Origin: Amorphophallus konjac
Taxonomy: Eukaryota > Streptophyta > Magnoliopsida > Alismatales > Araceae
Assembly (NCBI GenBank): GCA_022559845.1
Contig: CM040125.1
Span: 327,615,829-327,679,828 of the forward strand
Reading direction: 5' to 3'
Length of the DNA: 64,000 bases
Shown: piece after piece, positions 32,931 through 45,469 of the stretch
Numbering within the stretch: position 1 is the first letter of the stretch
Layout of the letters: every line of letters begins with the position of its first letter
Program-made: the position numbers and the translations under genes
The notes under the pieces: generated by a model
Seen by the model: only the letters and a program-made list of their open reading frames with translations
The model's database searches: none
What the model was told of the DNA's origin: nothing

Positions 32931-34765
32931 CCAAGGACACTCCATTCCAGCTAGATGAGTCTTATCTTGAGGCTTTTCACTCTCTTAAAGCGGCCCTCAC
33001 TCAAGCCCCAATCCTACAGTCTCCTGATTGGTCGCTCCCATTTGAAATCATGAGCGATGCCTCTGACTATGCCATAGAAGCTGTCTTATGCAAGAGAATT
33101 GATAAAAAAATATGTGGTAATTTATTATGTGAGTTGCACCCACGTCGATGCTCAATTGAATTATACCACCACAGAGAAAGAACTTTTGGCTGTTGTGTTT
33201 GCCCTAGAAAAATTTCGCTCATATCTTTTGGGGGCCAAAGTCATTGTTTATTCGGATCACGCTGCCTTGAATTACCTGCTCACCAAGAAAAATGCTAAAC
33301 CCCGTTTGATTAGATGGATTCTCTTGCTACAAGAATTTGATCTTGAGATCAAGGACAAGAAGGGGTTAGATAATGTTGTAGCTGATCGCTTATCTAGGAT
33401 TGTGATTCCTGAAAGTGCTCCTATGTTTGATTCCTTCCCTGATGAGCAAATTCTTTCCATCTCTCACAACTCAACCCCCTGGTACGCTCATATAGTCAAT
33501 TACCTGGCGGTAAGACAGATTCCAGGAGGGTGGTCTAGGCAGGAGAATGATCGATTCTTTTCAAAGGTTAAGCACTACTTTTGGGAGGACCCGGAATTAT
33601 TCCATGTGGGTCCGGATAAAATAATTAGGAGGTGTGTCCCCGAGGAGGAACACCAAAGTGTTCTGAACTTTTGTCACACTCTAGCTTGTGGGGGACATTT
33701 CTCAGGAAAGAAAATGGCTACCAAAGTGTTGCAAAGTGGATTCTACTGGCCCACATTATTTAAAGATGCATTCATATTTTACAAATCTTGTGAGCACTAT
33801 CAGGCTGTGGGAAACATGTCACGCAGGGACATGATGCCTTTAAACCCTATCCTGGTTGTGGAAATTTTTGATGTATGGGGAATTGACTTCATGGGACCGT
33901 TTCCACCATATTTTGGTCATGAGTACATTTTGGTGGCGGTGGATTACGTGTCTAAGTGGATAGAAGCTATAGACACAAGGACTAATGATCACAAAATTGT
34001 CATGAAATTTATTCGTAAGAATATTTTCTCTCGGTTTGGGTGTCCTAGGGCTATCATTAGTGATGGGGGTTCACATTTCATCCATTCTCAATTTCGGGTT
34101 TTGCTTAGGAAGTATGGGATAACACATAAGATTGCTACCCCCTACCATCCCCAGACTAGTGGCCAGGTGGAGGTTTTTAATAGGGAGATCAAGAATATTT
34201 TGCAAAAGTCTGTTAGGCCCGATAAGAAAGATTGGTCAGAAAGATTAGATGATGCTTTATGGGACTATCAGACCGCCTACAAAACTCCCATTGGCATGTC
34301 CCCTTATAGGCTCATTTTGGAAAGCCATGTCATTTGCCAGTCGAATTGGAACATAGGGCCTATTGGGCAATCAAACAATTCAATCTTGATTCAGCACAGG
34401 CTAGTTCCCATAGAGCCCTTCAACTGAATGAGTTAGAGGAACTTCGCAATGAGGCCTATGAGAACTCTAGGATTTATAAAGCCCGGACTAAAGCATTCCA
34501 TGATAAATACATTTCACGAAAAACTTTTCAAATCAACCAAAAGGTCTGGCTTTTTAACTCTAGGCTGCGATTATTTCCCGGTAAATTGAAATCTCGATGG
34601 GATGGACCATATGTGATAATTAAAATATTTGACCATGATACAGTAACAATTCCTCATCCTAAAACTGGTCAAACTTTCACTGTCAATAGTCAACGTTTGA
34701 AACCTTACATTGAAAATCTTTCAATGCTGCAGGAGGACTCTCTCAGGCTGAGTGACCCATTGTGA
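32931..34765 (+). pseudogene. Athila Pol, RNase H and integrase part
   Basis: RNase H begins with SDASDY near 33049. A one-base gain in an A run near 33103 moves the rest to the frame of 33099-34427 ([27 protein letters not shown]). Integrase follows: a zinc-binding segment [13 protein letters not shown]...SCEHYQ in which the last expected Cys is Tyr, then [17 protein letters not shown] and [10 protein letters not shown] carrying the D,D,E residues. A further one-base loss near 34317 shifts to the frame that ends at 34765 with the C-terminal WDGPYVI and VNSQRLKPY segments. There is no chromodomain. Integrase would insert the DNA copy into the chromosome. Confidence 0.92.
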
Positions 34766-35855
34766 GCTCTATTGCGTCTGGCGGAAGACGTAAAACTTTA
34801 CGCTTATTGAGAGGCAACCCAATTACTCTTTATCATTTTCAAAAAAAAAAATTGTTTATTCTTTTAAGGTCCTGGAGCCACATTCTTCTGACGACGGCAC
34901 CTCTCTCTCAGGTCGTATCTATCATTCCCCCTACTTTTCATGGCTTTATTTCATTTTTATATTTTATTCATACCATTGGGGACAATGTCACCTAAGTTGG
35001 GGGGTAACTTGAGCTCTAATTTTCTCAAAATAATTACAACCTTTCATCACGCCTCTAACAAGTGTTTCATGTTCATATTTCATGATAAGAAACTTTTCTT
35101 AGAATGATAGGACTTAGAGTCTTACTCGTGAAAGTTGTAAGTTAAATGGATGAATTAATTGGTTATGTCTTTAGCCTTTTCCTCAGAATACAGCTAAAAA
35201 TTCTGTTGAACTTGAACACAATTACATAATAACAAGATTGGTGGATGACAAACATTAAGATGATGGGAATTTTGCTTGACACTTAGGTGATGATGGATAT
35301 TATGCCCATTCGTTGAAAGTAATAGTGAGGAAAAAGTTACCTGCCAAAATAAAAAAATAAAAACACATGGAAAATGCCCCTGAACTTAGTAACCGGGCCT
35401 GCTTCTCCTAAGGCAAGAGTTGAGGTTCGCGTCAAACGGTAAAGGGATGTGCAGCACAGTGTGTCAAAAAAAAAGAGAGAAAAAAGAATAAACAGGCAGA
35501 GTGAAGCTACCTGTAATTCGAGAAGCTTAATTCAAGATGTGGGCAGAATTGAAAATCATCTTTAAGTGAAAGGTAGAAGACGCATTCATCTAGACTGTTT
35601 GGTAGTCACTAGTCAAGTTATATCACTCATACACAAAGAGATATTTAATTTTGAGTGTATCCTGAGGAAAGGTCTAAACACATGGACTGATGAAATTTGT
35701 ACCGAATACATTCTACTTGAACTTGTAATACTCCAAAGTCTAAATCATTATGCATAATGTTCTTGCCATGAACTGTGACACATGAGTGTTTGCTAGTCCT
35801 AATTTTATAATTATTTATATTGCTAAGGGACTAGCAATGTTTAAGTTGGGGGGTG
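34766..35855 (+). other. Athila 3' untranslated region with two polypurine tracts
   Basis: The polypurine tract TTAAGTTGGGGGGTG lies directly before the 3' LTR (about 35841-35855). A close copy, CTAAGTTGGGGGGTA, lies near 34992. No env-like frame is visible between. The segment near 35375-35455 is conserved in the inverted Athila-like copy at 41500-41730. Confidence 0.8.
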
Positions 35856-37661
35856 TGATAAGTGTCCATTTTCTATAATAATTCATTGCATGTACACCAT
35901 TTTATGTGCATATAATTAGGTAATTATACCTATTTCATAGTTAACCTCAACTCCGCATTTAAATTGAAACTTTCACGTAAATTGATTAATTTGGTGATAT
36001 TATTTAATAAATTGAAGTTGAGGGTCGTGGGCATTAATTCTCCATTACATAACTATAAGCATTTGAGATTTATGTGTACATTATGGTAATTTTTATGGAC
36101 TAGATTGTAATTATGTGTGTGCAAGACACCGAAGGTAATTGCAAAAGAAGCCGGGGGTAAAACTATCATCACCACTTTGACCAAGTCAAATAAAGAATTC
36201 AAAATATTTTGGTTGGAGGGAAAAGAAAGTTCAAAATTTTGAATTCAAAGTTTGAAAAGGAGGAATTCAAAGTTTAAGTTTGAAAAGGAGGAAAAGGACA
36301 TTCAAAGTTTGAAATAAAGGAGAGACATGATGAGCCTTGGGAAATGGGATGCCCAAAGTCTAAGAAAGGGGCTACCCACCTCTTGTTCCTTTTCCCCATA
36401 CATCATCTTCTACCTAAATCCCAGCCATCCATCTCCTTTTGATATAATCTCCACCCTCCATTGACCCAATTTTTCCTATAAATAGCCCATGACAAGGAGG
36501 AGAAGGGGAGTTCTTCTTTTGGCAATCTCTTTCTCTCTCTCCCTCTCCCACCTTCACCTTAGGACGCCGGTTTCTCCCCCTTATGCTCCTATTCTCCTCA
36601 TGTGTTCTTCATGAAAGTTCTTCATTATTAAATGCCATACATTTTTTTTTTCTTTGTCATCTTATAATTCCCTCTAGTTTGCAAGTTATTTCTTACTTTT
36701 CACTGTGCTATCTTGTTAATCTACGAATCAGTGTTCCTCTCTATTCTTCCCATTATTTCTTCCTCTTCCTTCCATTTTCTCCTCCTGCTGTCTTCATGAA
36801 ACTTCTTTATTTTTAAATGTTATACAACTTCTTATTCTATTTCATCTTCTAATTCGTTCAGGTTTTTATGTTATTCTCCATTTTTCACATTACTGTCCTG
36901 TGAGTTTACTGTTCATCCGAAGTGCTAGAATATGTTATTCCTTCGTTTTAAAACCTTTATTCTTTTCTTTTCTCTCTGAGTTCTTCATAAAAGTTCTTCC
37001 TATCTTCCTCCTCTTCAACATCTTCTTCTTAGGCATCCCATAATTCATTTTGGTTTCAAAGTTATTCACCCTCCAAAGGTGGCTTCAACGACGAATGTGA
37101 CTTCCTCCCGGCGTAGATGATATCTTCCGCAAGATGGTTTGTGATCCAAGGCCAAGAAAGGACGGCACCGTCATCACCATTGATGCTACCATCTTCACAT
37201 CTCAGGCTCCTCTTGTTGTTATTACTTTTATGTTATTTTACTTCATTGTAATCTTGTCACCTCTTTATTGCAAGCTTGTCTTCCACTTCATGTACTTTTT
37301 CTTTTAAGTTAATGAAGAGAGTTATTCTTTTGATCTAGTTCTTGCTCTTCTTCCCTCTCTATCTCCTTCTTCTCTCTTCTTTCCACTTCATGTAATTATT
37401 TTCTATAACATAGGCACATAGTTATTGGCATTTTTAATTAATTGTTAGAATCGTTCTTTGTTTCATCACTTTTCTTCAAACAATCAAATCACAAATATTT
37501 TTCAAAAGATTCCAAAGTTTTTAACTTTAAAAATCTCTTCTTCCCTGTGGATTTGACCCGTGCTTGCCATAGTACTACGTTCTCTTTTGAACATTTTGTG
37601 CGAGTTAGATTTTAAGATTGTTAGCGCGCGTGTAGTAACGACATACGCTTCTGCGTTATCA
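35856..37661 (+). repeat. 3' LTR of the Athila element
   Basis: 1806 bp, TGATAAGTGTCC...GCGTTATCA, about 96% identical to the 5' LTR by hand count, followed by the ATAAG target duplication. Confidence 0.95.
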
Positions 37662-37666
37662 ATAAG
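37662..37666. repeat. Target site duplication ATAAG (right, Athila element)
   Basis: Matches 26121-26125. Confidence 0.9.
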
Positions 37667-39306
37667 GCATGCTTGTGCCTTTCCTTTTTATTTGGATTGC
37701 AACCATGGAGCTCTCTTTCATTTTTTTGTGTTTGTTCATGAAATGCAGCATAAAAAAAATGCCTGTGGAGTTTTATATGTGTATGAGGTCGATGCAGGGC
37801 AGCTGACCAGGAAATGCGAGAGGTCGACGCAGGGCCAACTTGTGGTCGATGCAGGGTAGCTTTGAGGAGCAAAGGGCTCGATGCAGGGAGCGTGGAGTAC
37901 ACGCAGGGGGCTCCGGGGTCGACGCAATGCATTGCATGCATGGGGGTTCATTTATGCTTATGAGTTCAAAAATGCAAAGGTGTTTTGCTCTTGATTCGTG
38001 AGGGTCCAGTAGCAACGTTCAGAGACGTTTGATGGCACAAGGGTCTTTTATTCATTTCATTTTTTATTTTATATCTTATTCTTATGGTTAGGATCATTAA
38101 GACATGAGTTTCTTTAGCCGCGTTCCTAGCGGAATTTCGACAGCACCTCCCCAGGATCCGGGATTCGTAGGGTGTAAAAATTGGAGGCTCATCCACGGGA
38201 CTTCCGAGATGCCTCCTGAAATTCATGGGTGAGCTGAGAACAGCTACCCTGTATCCCAGATTGGGCATGAGCACCCCGAGGGCTAGCCTTCAAATGGGAC
38301 CCAATGACCCACAGGCCGTCGTTTCTGAAATTCGGGACATAGATTTGGCATACTACCTGGCACATGGCTGTTGTTATTCACTTCTCTAGCAGGGTTCCCC
38401 GAGAGACCATACTCTGAAGAAGTAAGTCCGGGGGCCCAGAGTGACCATCGATAGAAAATGGATGACATCCTCTGGAGAGAATGAAAAGGAGAAAGCCCAG
38501 AATCGAGCAAAAGGAAATGGGGATGGGCATGCTCGAGAGAGAAGAGACAAAGGGGACACAATGAAACCCATAATATTTGCCATGACTAGGCTTTTATTCA
38601 CCATGGAGGCATATAGCGTGGGGAAGCATACATCGCAGTGAAAAGAAAATGAAATAAAGTAGGGAAGCGGGGAAATACATTTGGTGGGGGAGGGGATAGA
38701 GCATCGACTCCTCCCCCCTAAGCCCTCACCCTTCTTCTCTTCCCCCTCTCTTTTCTTCGCTCTAGAATGCAGGTACACGCAGACGGGCTCTAGACGCCCA
38801 TGTCTTTTTCTTCAGGCCAGAGCCAACACTCTTTTCTCTCTTGTTGCAGTCGGGCTTCCAACTCTCCCCCCCCCAGGCTTCCACCCTAGCTACTCGCCAA
38901 CGCTCGACGAAGTTGTGCCTCCTTTTATAGGAGTGGAGGTGGGGAGCTTCAAACCCCCACCCCTCCTTTTTCTTCTTCTTCTTCTCCTCCTTTTCCCGCT
39001 CGGAGACCATTCAGAGCTTGCAGGTAGGGTGGCAGGAGGTTGGCGCGGTGTCTTCCCGGGATTGGCTGTGGCAGAAGGACGCGACGTCGATGAGCCTTTT
39101 TCGCTCGAAGGTGGCCAAGCCCGGGCATCATCCGTTGGTCGATGTAGGAGGCAATCATCTTTAGGCAAGTTTTTTTTGTTGACTGTCGGTTAAGGGAGAG
39201 CTCCCATGTCCTTCATCTTCTTGCTTGAGACGATCGGCATCAAAACAGAGTCTCGTGCGTGAGACGGGACGTTTCTCACGCCGATTCATAGAGAAGAGGG
39301 GCTGGG
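37667..39306 (-). repeat. Tat-like gypsy noncoding block, inverted, continues from 26125
   Basis: This is the right flank of the Athila insertion. GGTCGAYGCAGGG recurs about six times at 37785-37930. Then come CATGCAT words and, near 38115-38310, the inverted GACAGCACCTCCCC form with the same neighbours as 24340-24570. From 38320 to 39306 no gene is supported; the frame at 38681-39193 has no domain and is low in complexity. Confidence 0.5.
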
Positions 39307-41162
39307 TGATGCACACAAACACTTGTCATTAAAAATGTCGTGCCACACATAATTTTAAAATTATTTATCACACTCACTCACTTAAAAGATTTAGAAATCC
39401 GAGTAAAATGGAGAGAATGGGTCGATCCCATAGGGAGGAAATATTTCTTTTAAACAAGTTGACAAAATTCTTATATTTTAAAAACTGAACTTTTGAGTGA
39501 GTTTAAACCAATGGAAAATAAATTACTTGAACTTAAGACTAAAAATAAATCTATCTAAAGAATTTGAGAGGGTTGAGAGGAGAATTTGAAAAGAGATAGA
39601 AAGTGAAAGAACTAAAAAAACACAATTGCAAAAGATTGAATTTTATTTCCAAGGAAAGAGTACAACATCTATGAAAGCTAAAAATTACAACATGAATAAG
39701 CTAAGGGAAAAATAAGAAGAAATAGAGCCATGATAGTGAAGAATAGCGACACCGTCTCCGTGCCAAGCCTTGGAAGAAGATCGCCCCGCCGTGGAGATAA
39801 ACAAAACCTTTAGAGCACTGAAGGAGAAAATCCACCTTGGGGATGTTTAGATGAAAATGGAGGAGGGGAGAGATAGAAGATGAAGAAGAGAGTTTAAAAA
39901 TAGTGAAATAGAAATAATGAAAATATGGCGAGATTAGAAATGAAATAACTTTAAAACCAAAGAGAATTAGAAGAAGTGGTAAAAACAAAAGTTGAAGATC
40001 AAGAATACAAGAAGAAAGTTTATGAAGAGTGAAAAGGGAGAAAACATGAGGAAGAGGGTGAAAACAGAGGAAGAGTAGAAGTAGTCTGGTGGATGAACAG
40101 TAACAACACCAAAAATTAAACTGTGGAAAATTAAAAACAACTTAAAAATAAAGAAGAATTAGAGGAAGTGATAGAATAGGAAAATTTAGATCTAAGAAAG
40201 AGAAACAACTTTTATGAAGAGTGTAGAGGGAAACGAAGAGCATAAGGGCATGAAAACGGAGGAAGAACATAAGATAGAACCTCGGATGAACAGCAAAATA
40301 ATAGGACAACAACTTGAAAATTGTGAAATAGCTTAAAAATGGAGAGGAATTAGAGGATGATGAAGAATACGAGATTGTAACGCATTTAAAAATAAAGAAC
40401 TTTCATGAATAAAGCAAGAGGAGAAAAGGAATAGAAGGGGGAGAAATCGGCGACCTAAGGTGAAGATGTGAGGGGGAGAGAAGAATGCCAAAAGAAAAAT
40501 TACTTCCTTCTCCTCCTTGACATAAGCTATTTATAGGGAAAATTGGGTCAATGGAGGGCGGAGATTGTATCAAAAGGAGATGGATGGCTGACATTTAGGT
40601 AGAAGATGATGTATGGGGGAAAGGAAAAGAAGGTGGGCACCCCCTCCTTGGGCTTTGGGTAACTCCCTTCCCAAGACTCATTATTTCTCTCCTTTATTTC
40701 ACACTTTGAATTTAATTTTCCCTCCAACCAAAATATGTGCTTTTCCTCCTCTATTTTAAACTTTGAATTTTCTTTTCTCTCCAATCAAAATATTTTGAAT
40801 TCTCTTTTCCCTCCAACCAAAATATGTGCTTCTTTGTTTGACTTGGTCAAAGTGGTGATGACAGTTTTGCCCCCGGCTTCTCTTATAATTACCTTCAGTG
40901 TCCTGCACACACATAATTATAATTTAATCCATCAAAATTATCACAATGTGTACAAATGCTCATGATTATGTAATGGAGAATTAATGCTCATGACCCTCAA
41001 CTCTGTTTTATTAAATGAAATCGCCAAATTAATTCAATTTACGTGAAAGCCCCAATTTAAATGCAGTGTTGGGGTTAAATATGAAATATACATAATTGTC
41101 TAGTTATATGCACATAAAATGGTGTGTATGCAATGAATTATCATAAAAATGGACACTTATCA
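39307..41162 (-). repeat. Athila-like LTR, inverted and truncated copy
   Basis: On the minus strand it begins TGATAAGTGTCCAT at 41162, directly after a polypurine tract, so it is a 3' LTR. It shares many segments with the LTRs at 26126 and 35856 (the CCGGGGGCAAAACTGTCATC and TCCCTATGGGATCGACCC regions) but is clearly divergent. It probably ends at TGCATCA near 39307. Confidence 0.85.
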
Positions 41163-41834
41163 CACCCCCCAACTTGAACATTGCTAGTCCCTTAGCAATG
41201 CAAACAAATTAAGATTAGTGACTAACAAGAGTTTGAAAGATTTCATGCTTCCGATCAAGATCCCCCTTCATAGAATCAACTACAGATTAGGAATGTGGAA
41301 TTATTAAAATGTACTAGCCATAAGATTAGAACATGATGCTCTCATAGAACACTCCCAAAGTCTCATAGCATTTATGCTTGTGAAATCTAAATCCACAGTT
41401 TGGACAATTACGTCCTCCAGATTGCCATCTTAGCTAGGTGTCTTTCAACTCTACCTCTCAGATCAAAGATTTGATCATAGCAGACTTCATATTTTTTTAT
41501 TAACACATGGTGTTGCACAACCCTTCATCATTTGACGCGAACCTCAACTATTGCCTTAGGAGAAGCAGGCCCAGTTACTAAGATTAGGGACATTTTCCAT
41601 ATTTTTTTTCTTTTTTTTTTTTACACATGGTGCTGCACAACGCTTCACCGTTTAACGTGAACCTCGACTCTTGTCTTAGGAGAAGCAAGCCTGGTTACTA
41701 AGATCAGGGGCATTTTCCATGGTTTTTTTTAACTTAACTCTTCACTAGGGAGGGCAGAGTATCAGACACCATACCAAATGACAGAAGGCTTGTCTTTCCT
41801 GTTTCATTAGTGTGCAAGTGAAACTTTTTTTATG
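41163..41834 (-). other. 3' UTR remnant of the inverted Athila-like copy, with tandem duplication
   Basis: The polypurine tract AAGTTGGGGGGTG lies at about 41163-41175 on the minus strand. Two tandem copies (about 41500-41610 and 41615-41730) of the segment that is single at 35375-35455 are present. Similarity to the element ends near 41820, where PMD sequence begins. Confidence 0.75.
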
Positions 41835-42438
41835 CTAAGAGACCTTAGGAGATTCTCTCCGCTGCCGTAGGAAGTCGGCGCTGTCCTGCACCAGTACGCT
41901 CCCTTGCTGTCCAGGGAGAAGTATGCGCCAGTCCTCGAGCTTCGCCTTGCCGCGACTCTCCTTCCTGACACGGCTCAGCTCATCCGCGCTCGCCCATTCA
42001 TCGGCCAAGCCCGGGGTCCTTGCCATGCCCTACATCAAGAAGGGAGGGTCTTACATCAAACAACAAGAACGCATCTCCTGTCAAGGACACGTCCATCATT
42101 TGAGTGCAACACTTGCCGAACACTTTCCCCCTCTCACATGGCTCGCTCCAAAACTCAAAATGTATCAACGAGGAGGAGATCGGAGGACCTACCGGGACGT
42201 GTTCACCTCCCCACGTGCCATCGGGCCCCTCTGGTCCCTCAAGTGCCCGAAGGGGCCCTTCCTCTTCCATGGACGCCTCTCCGTACTCTTGCGCGTCCCT
42301 CCTCGGGCGAGGAGTTCCTCGCCCCTTTCTCCCTTCACTACGGTTCGGCCCATCAAACTCCATGGATCGAGAGTAGAAGGAGACGAAGATAGGCGAGCAA
42401 ATCTCAACGAGAGGCGGGCTTGTTTGCGGGCAAGGCAC
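41835..42438 (-). pseudogene. Internally deleted copy of the PMD gene
   Basis: The upper part (about 42374-42100) resembles exon 1 of the PMD gene at 45957 (RKGRGTPRPRRDAQEYGE, LRALEGPEGPD, GGEHVPVGPP). The lower part (41835-42026) resembles the end of its fourth exon (EWASADELSRV, SRGKAKLEDWR, VLVQDSADFLRQR). All exons that hold the conserved PMD core are absent between them. The 5' flank (near 42485-42512) has the same GACGCGTCC-type motif as the larger copy. It is thus a deletion derivative of the same family, joined to the truncated Athila-like sequence. Confidence 0.6.
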
Positions 42439-43010
42439 GGAAGAAGAAGGGCCGCCTGGCGCTTTAAATTTGAATTTGAAAGTTAAGACGCGTCCTCGGG
42501 CCTAGACGCACCCAAAAAAAGAAAAAAAATAGCATCCCTCCGTGCAAGGCGTAATTTTCAGCTTTTCAGGGCAAGGTCTCGTGAAGCGTGTCTCGAAAGA
42601 ACAGGTGCAAGAAAAGAAGCGTGGGAAAGGGAAATTGCACACAACGGGAGGAACCATTTCATTTCACATAAGCAAATAGTCAGTTGTACATCATAAAGTG
42701 AGGAAGGTGGGGTGTACAAGCAACTCTCTAACTCTCGCCACCACCCTCCTAATCATCTCTCGCCTCCCTCCTCTGACGGGGATCCCTAGGGGGCCTCTGC
42801 GAACTCTAAGAGGCGGTGCTCACCTCGCCCTATGGTGCCACGCCAGCCTCGAAGGCGCGACGACGCTTCTCGGCCGAAGAAACTAGGAAGCTGCCCATGG
42901 AGAAGGAACCAGACTGACGAAGTCGCGCCCCGCGCTCCTTCTCCCTCTAATACCGCTCCTCACTCTCCCGAAGCTCCCCTCCATTGTGCCGAGGCTCAGT
43001 CGGAGCCCCA
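42439..43010. other. Spacer between the two PMD copies
   Basis: It contains one GACGCGTCC...GGGCCTAGACGC dyad (42487-42510) and what is probably the 3' untranslated part of the larger PMD gene. Forward open frames here are antisense to PMD-like sequence and are not called. Confidence 0.4.
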
Positions 43011-45428
43011 TCATCTGGGCCTCCAGAGCCCTCCTCTCGTCCCAATCTTGCTGTCGCTCCGCCCTCCTGTCCTCCCTCTCTCTCTCCCTCTCCCTGTCCT
43101 CCCTCTCTCTCTCTCTCTATCCTCCTTCTCCCTCTCCTCTCTCTCTCTCATCGCCTCTCTCCTCGACAGCTCAAGGGCGATCCGTAGCGCCAGTAGGTCA
43201 CGTGAAAGCTCCTCAGCCTCCCGCCGTCGCTCCTCCTCTAGCTCCGCTATCCGGGCGTCATGCTCTGCCGCCCAGGCGTCGCGCTCCTGCTCGGCACAGA
43301 CTGCACGAGCCAGGGCATCCCGGATCTCCGCCACCTGCCAAAGCCCGCATGACCTGTAAAAGATCGGTGAAGGAAGAAGAGCAATTGGAAGGAGAGCCGG
43401 GGTCAAGCAAGCACTCACTCGAGCCGCACGGTCGTGCTCGGCCTCCTCAGCCCGGGCCACCACATGTGCCAACTACTCCTGGAGGGAAGAGACCTCTAGA
43501 GGAGGGCCCCACGAACTAGAACCCGCTCCACCAGCCATCCCGGCTGCCACTGCTTGATGAGCACGCTGAAACACAAGAGCAAACGACAATCAGAGGCTAA
43601 GCATCGAAAAATCCAGGTCAAAAAAATACATAATATAGACTCACCAGGATCTCCAACTCCTGCCGGATGGCCGCCAACTGCTGCATGGCGTCCGCCAGCT
43701 GGGCCCGCAGGTCGGCAATAATGTTATCACGAGCATCCTGCATTTATGCACATAGGTTAGTGTCACATGCATATGCATATAGAGAAGGAAAAATCTTCAT
43801 CTCACACTTATCCCTGCCGCCCCACCGAGGTGTAGAGGCTCCGCGTATGTGGCCCGGTACCGTCACAGGTAGTCGGTGCTGTCCTGTACGTAGGACACCA
43901 CCGGGACTCCACCCTGCTGCCAGTCTTGGTACTGTGCAGGGAAGCGCGTACGCCAGTCAACGATCTTCGCCTTGCCCCGGGTCTTCTGCCCGACATGGCC
44001 CGGCTCATCTACATCAACCCACTCCTGGGCAAGCCCCAAAGCCCTCATGACCAGCCTAAGCCGCAGCAGCTCGATCTCGTTCAGGCAGTGGACCCACAAG
44101 TCCCACCCAAAACGAGGACGGCCCACTACGACCCAAGGCTGGTCAGCATCGGCCATGCCCAGGTAGGGCCTCCACACCACCTGCATCGCCATACATGCAT
44201 CATATTAGTTGCCATTTTACTCAATTGAGTCACATGCATAAAAATAAAAAAATCATACGCATCATACCATAGCCTCAGGATACTCGATCAGCTCACGTTG
44301 AAGCGACGCCAGCTGGTAGCCGTGCGGTGCCGCAACCATGACCGGCCTCCACCGCCGCGCCAGGGGCACGGCTGTCCTCCTCTACTGCCTGGATCTTCCC
44401 ATCGGGAGGTAGTAGTAGCACCACACCTGCATCTGTCATGCATCATTAGCACAAGTAATGGCATAACTACGATAAAATGCATAAACAAAATGTTTACCTG
44501 GAGAAAAGGTGCGAAGCCACTAACTGTCGTCTCCCTCTCTGTACTCTGAGAGAGATCGGCGATCAAGTGGGCAAGTAGATCTGCTCCCCACGCGTAGTCC
44601 CCCACTCGGTCTAGGTCCGCTAGGATCCCGAGAAAGCGGCAATGGATGTTGTCCCTCTTCATCCCCAGCAGAAGGCGGCCCAGTAAGAAGAAGAGGAACC
44701 TCTAGAGGTCCAGGTCCGCCATCTCCCGCTCGCTCGGGTCCTGAGTAAAAGCCGCCCGAGCATCTCCCTCCAGACGCGCTAGGAACTCTGCTCCGCTCTC
44801 ACTAACTGGCTGTCGCGGGTCCTCGAATCCGAGCGCCTCCATGATATCCACTCGGCCAACCACCCTGCTGTCTCTGTCGGTCGCGCTCGTCTCCAGCCAC
44901 AGCAGGTCCAGGGCGCTCTCTCTGTAGTCGGGGTAGGTGACCCCGCTGACCACCTCTCCGTCCACTCGTAGCCCGGTGATCCGAGCTACATCCTCTAGTG
45001 TCGGCACCATATGCCCCCAGGGCATCAGGAACGCTCAACTCGGCACGTGCCACCGCTTCCTCAGCGCCTGGATAAGGGGAAGGTCAAGCCGGAAGGGCTC
45101 AATCCTCAGGAACGTCCCAAATCCCATGGCATCCACCTGCGCCCTCTGGAAGTTCGGTAGCCCCCGGTACGCTGCTACCACCAGAGACCAGCTGATCCGG
45201 CTCTTCATCACCCCCTGCACACCACAAAACACAAAAAAGGAGGAACACATAAGAGTCATGAATAATAAATAACACTGTACATAATATTTTATTTATTTTT
45301 TATTTATTTTCAAAAATATTTCAAAAAAAATATGGTTTTTTTAAGGCGTCCAAGTGCCTGGACGCTTTCTTCTTTAATTATTATTTTCTAAAAAAAATCC
45401 TTTTTTATTATTATTACCTTACTTTTTT

Positions 45429-45469
<41 letters not shown>

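Larger units (their letters stand above)
26126..37661 (+). mobile_element. Athila-lineage Ty3-gypsy retrotransposon, complete but decayed
   Basis: An 11,536-bp insertion with 1.8 kb LTRs, a tRNA-type PBS (TGGCGCCGTTGCC), gag, protease, reverse transcriptase, RNase H and integrase in gypsy order, a polypurine tract and 5-bp target duplications. RT has FMDDF and the integrase resembles Athila. There is no chromodomain and no env-like frame in the 1.1 kb after pol. The LTRs differ at roughly 74 of about 1804 positions (about 4%, hand count). At a commonly used grass rate this would be on the order of 1.5 million years, but the right rate here is unknown. Gag-pol has seven in-frame stops and three frameshifts, so the copy is inactive. 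Confidence 0.93.

Noticed and set aside
38681..39193. 170-codon frame
   Set aside because: Rich in Ser, Pro, Leu and Gly from C+T-biased DNA, with equally long antisense frames and no motif.
41904..42486. Forward frames of 162-187 codons
   Set aside because: They are antisense to PMD-like sequence, which has family support on the minus strand.
42832..43519. Forward Ser/Pro/Arg-rich frames of 175-177 codons
   Set aside because: Antisense to the coiled-coil exon of the PMD gene; its purine-rich coding strand yields Ser- and Pro-rich antisense frames.
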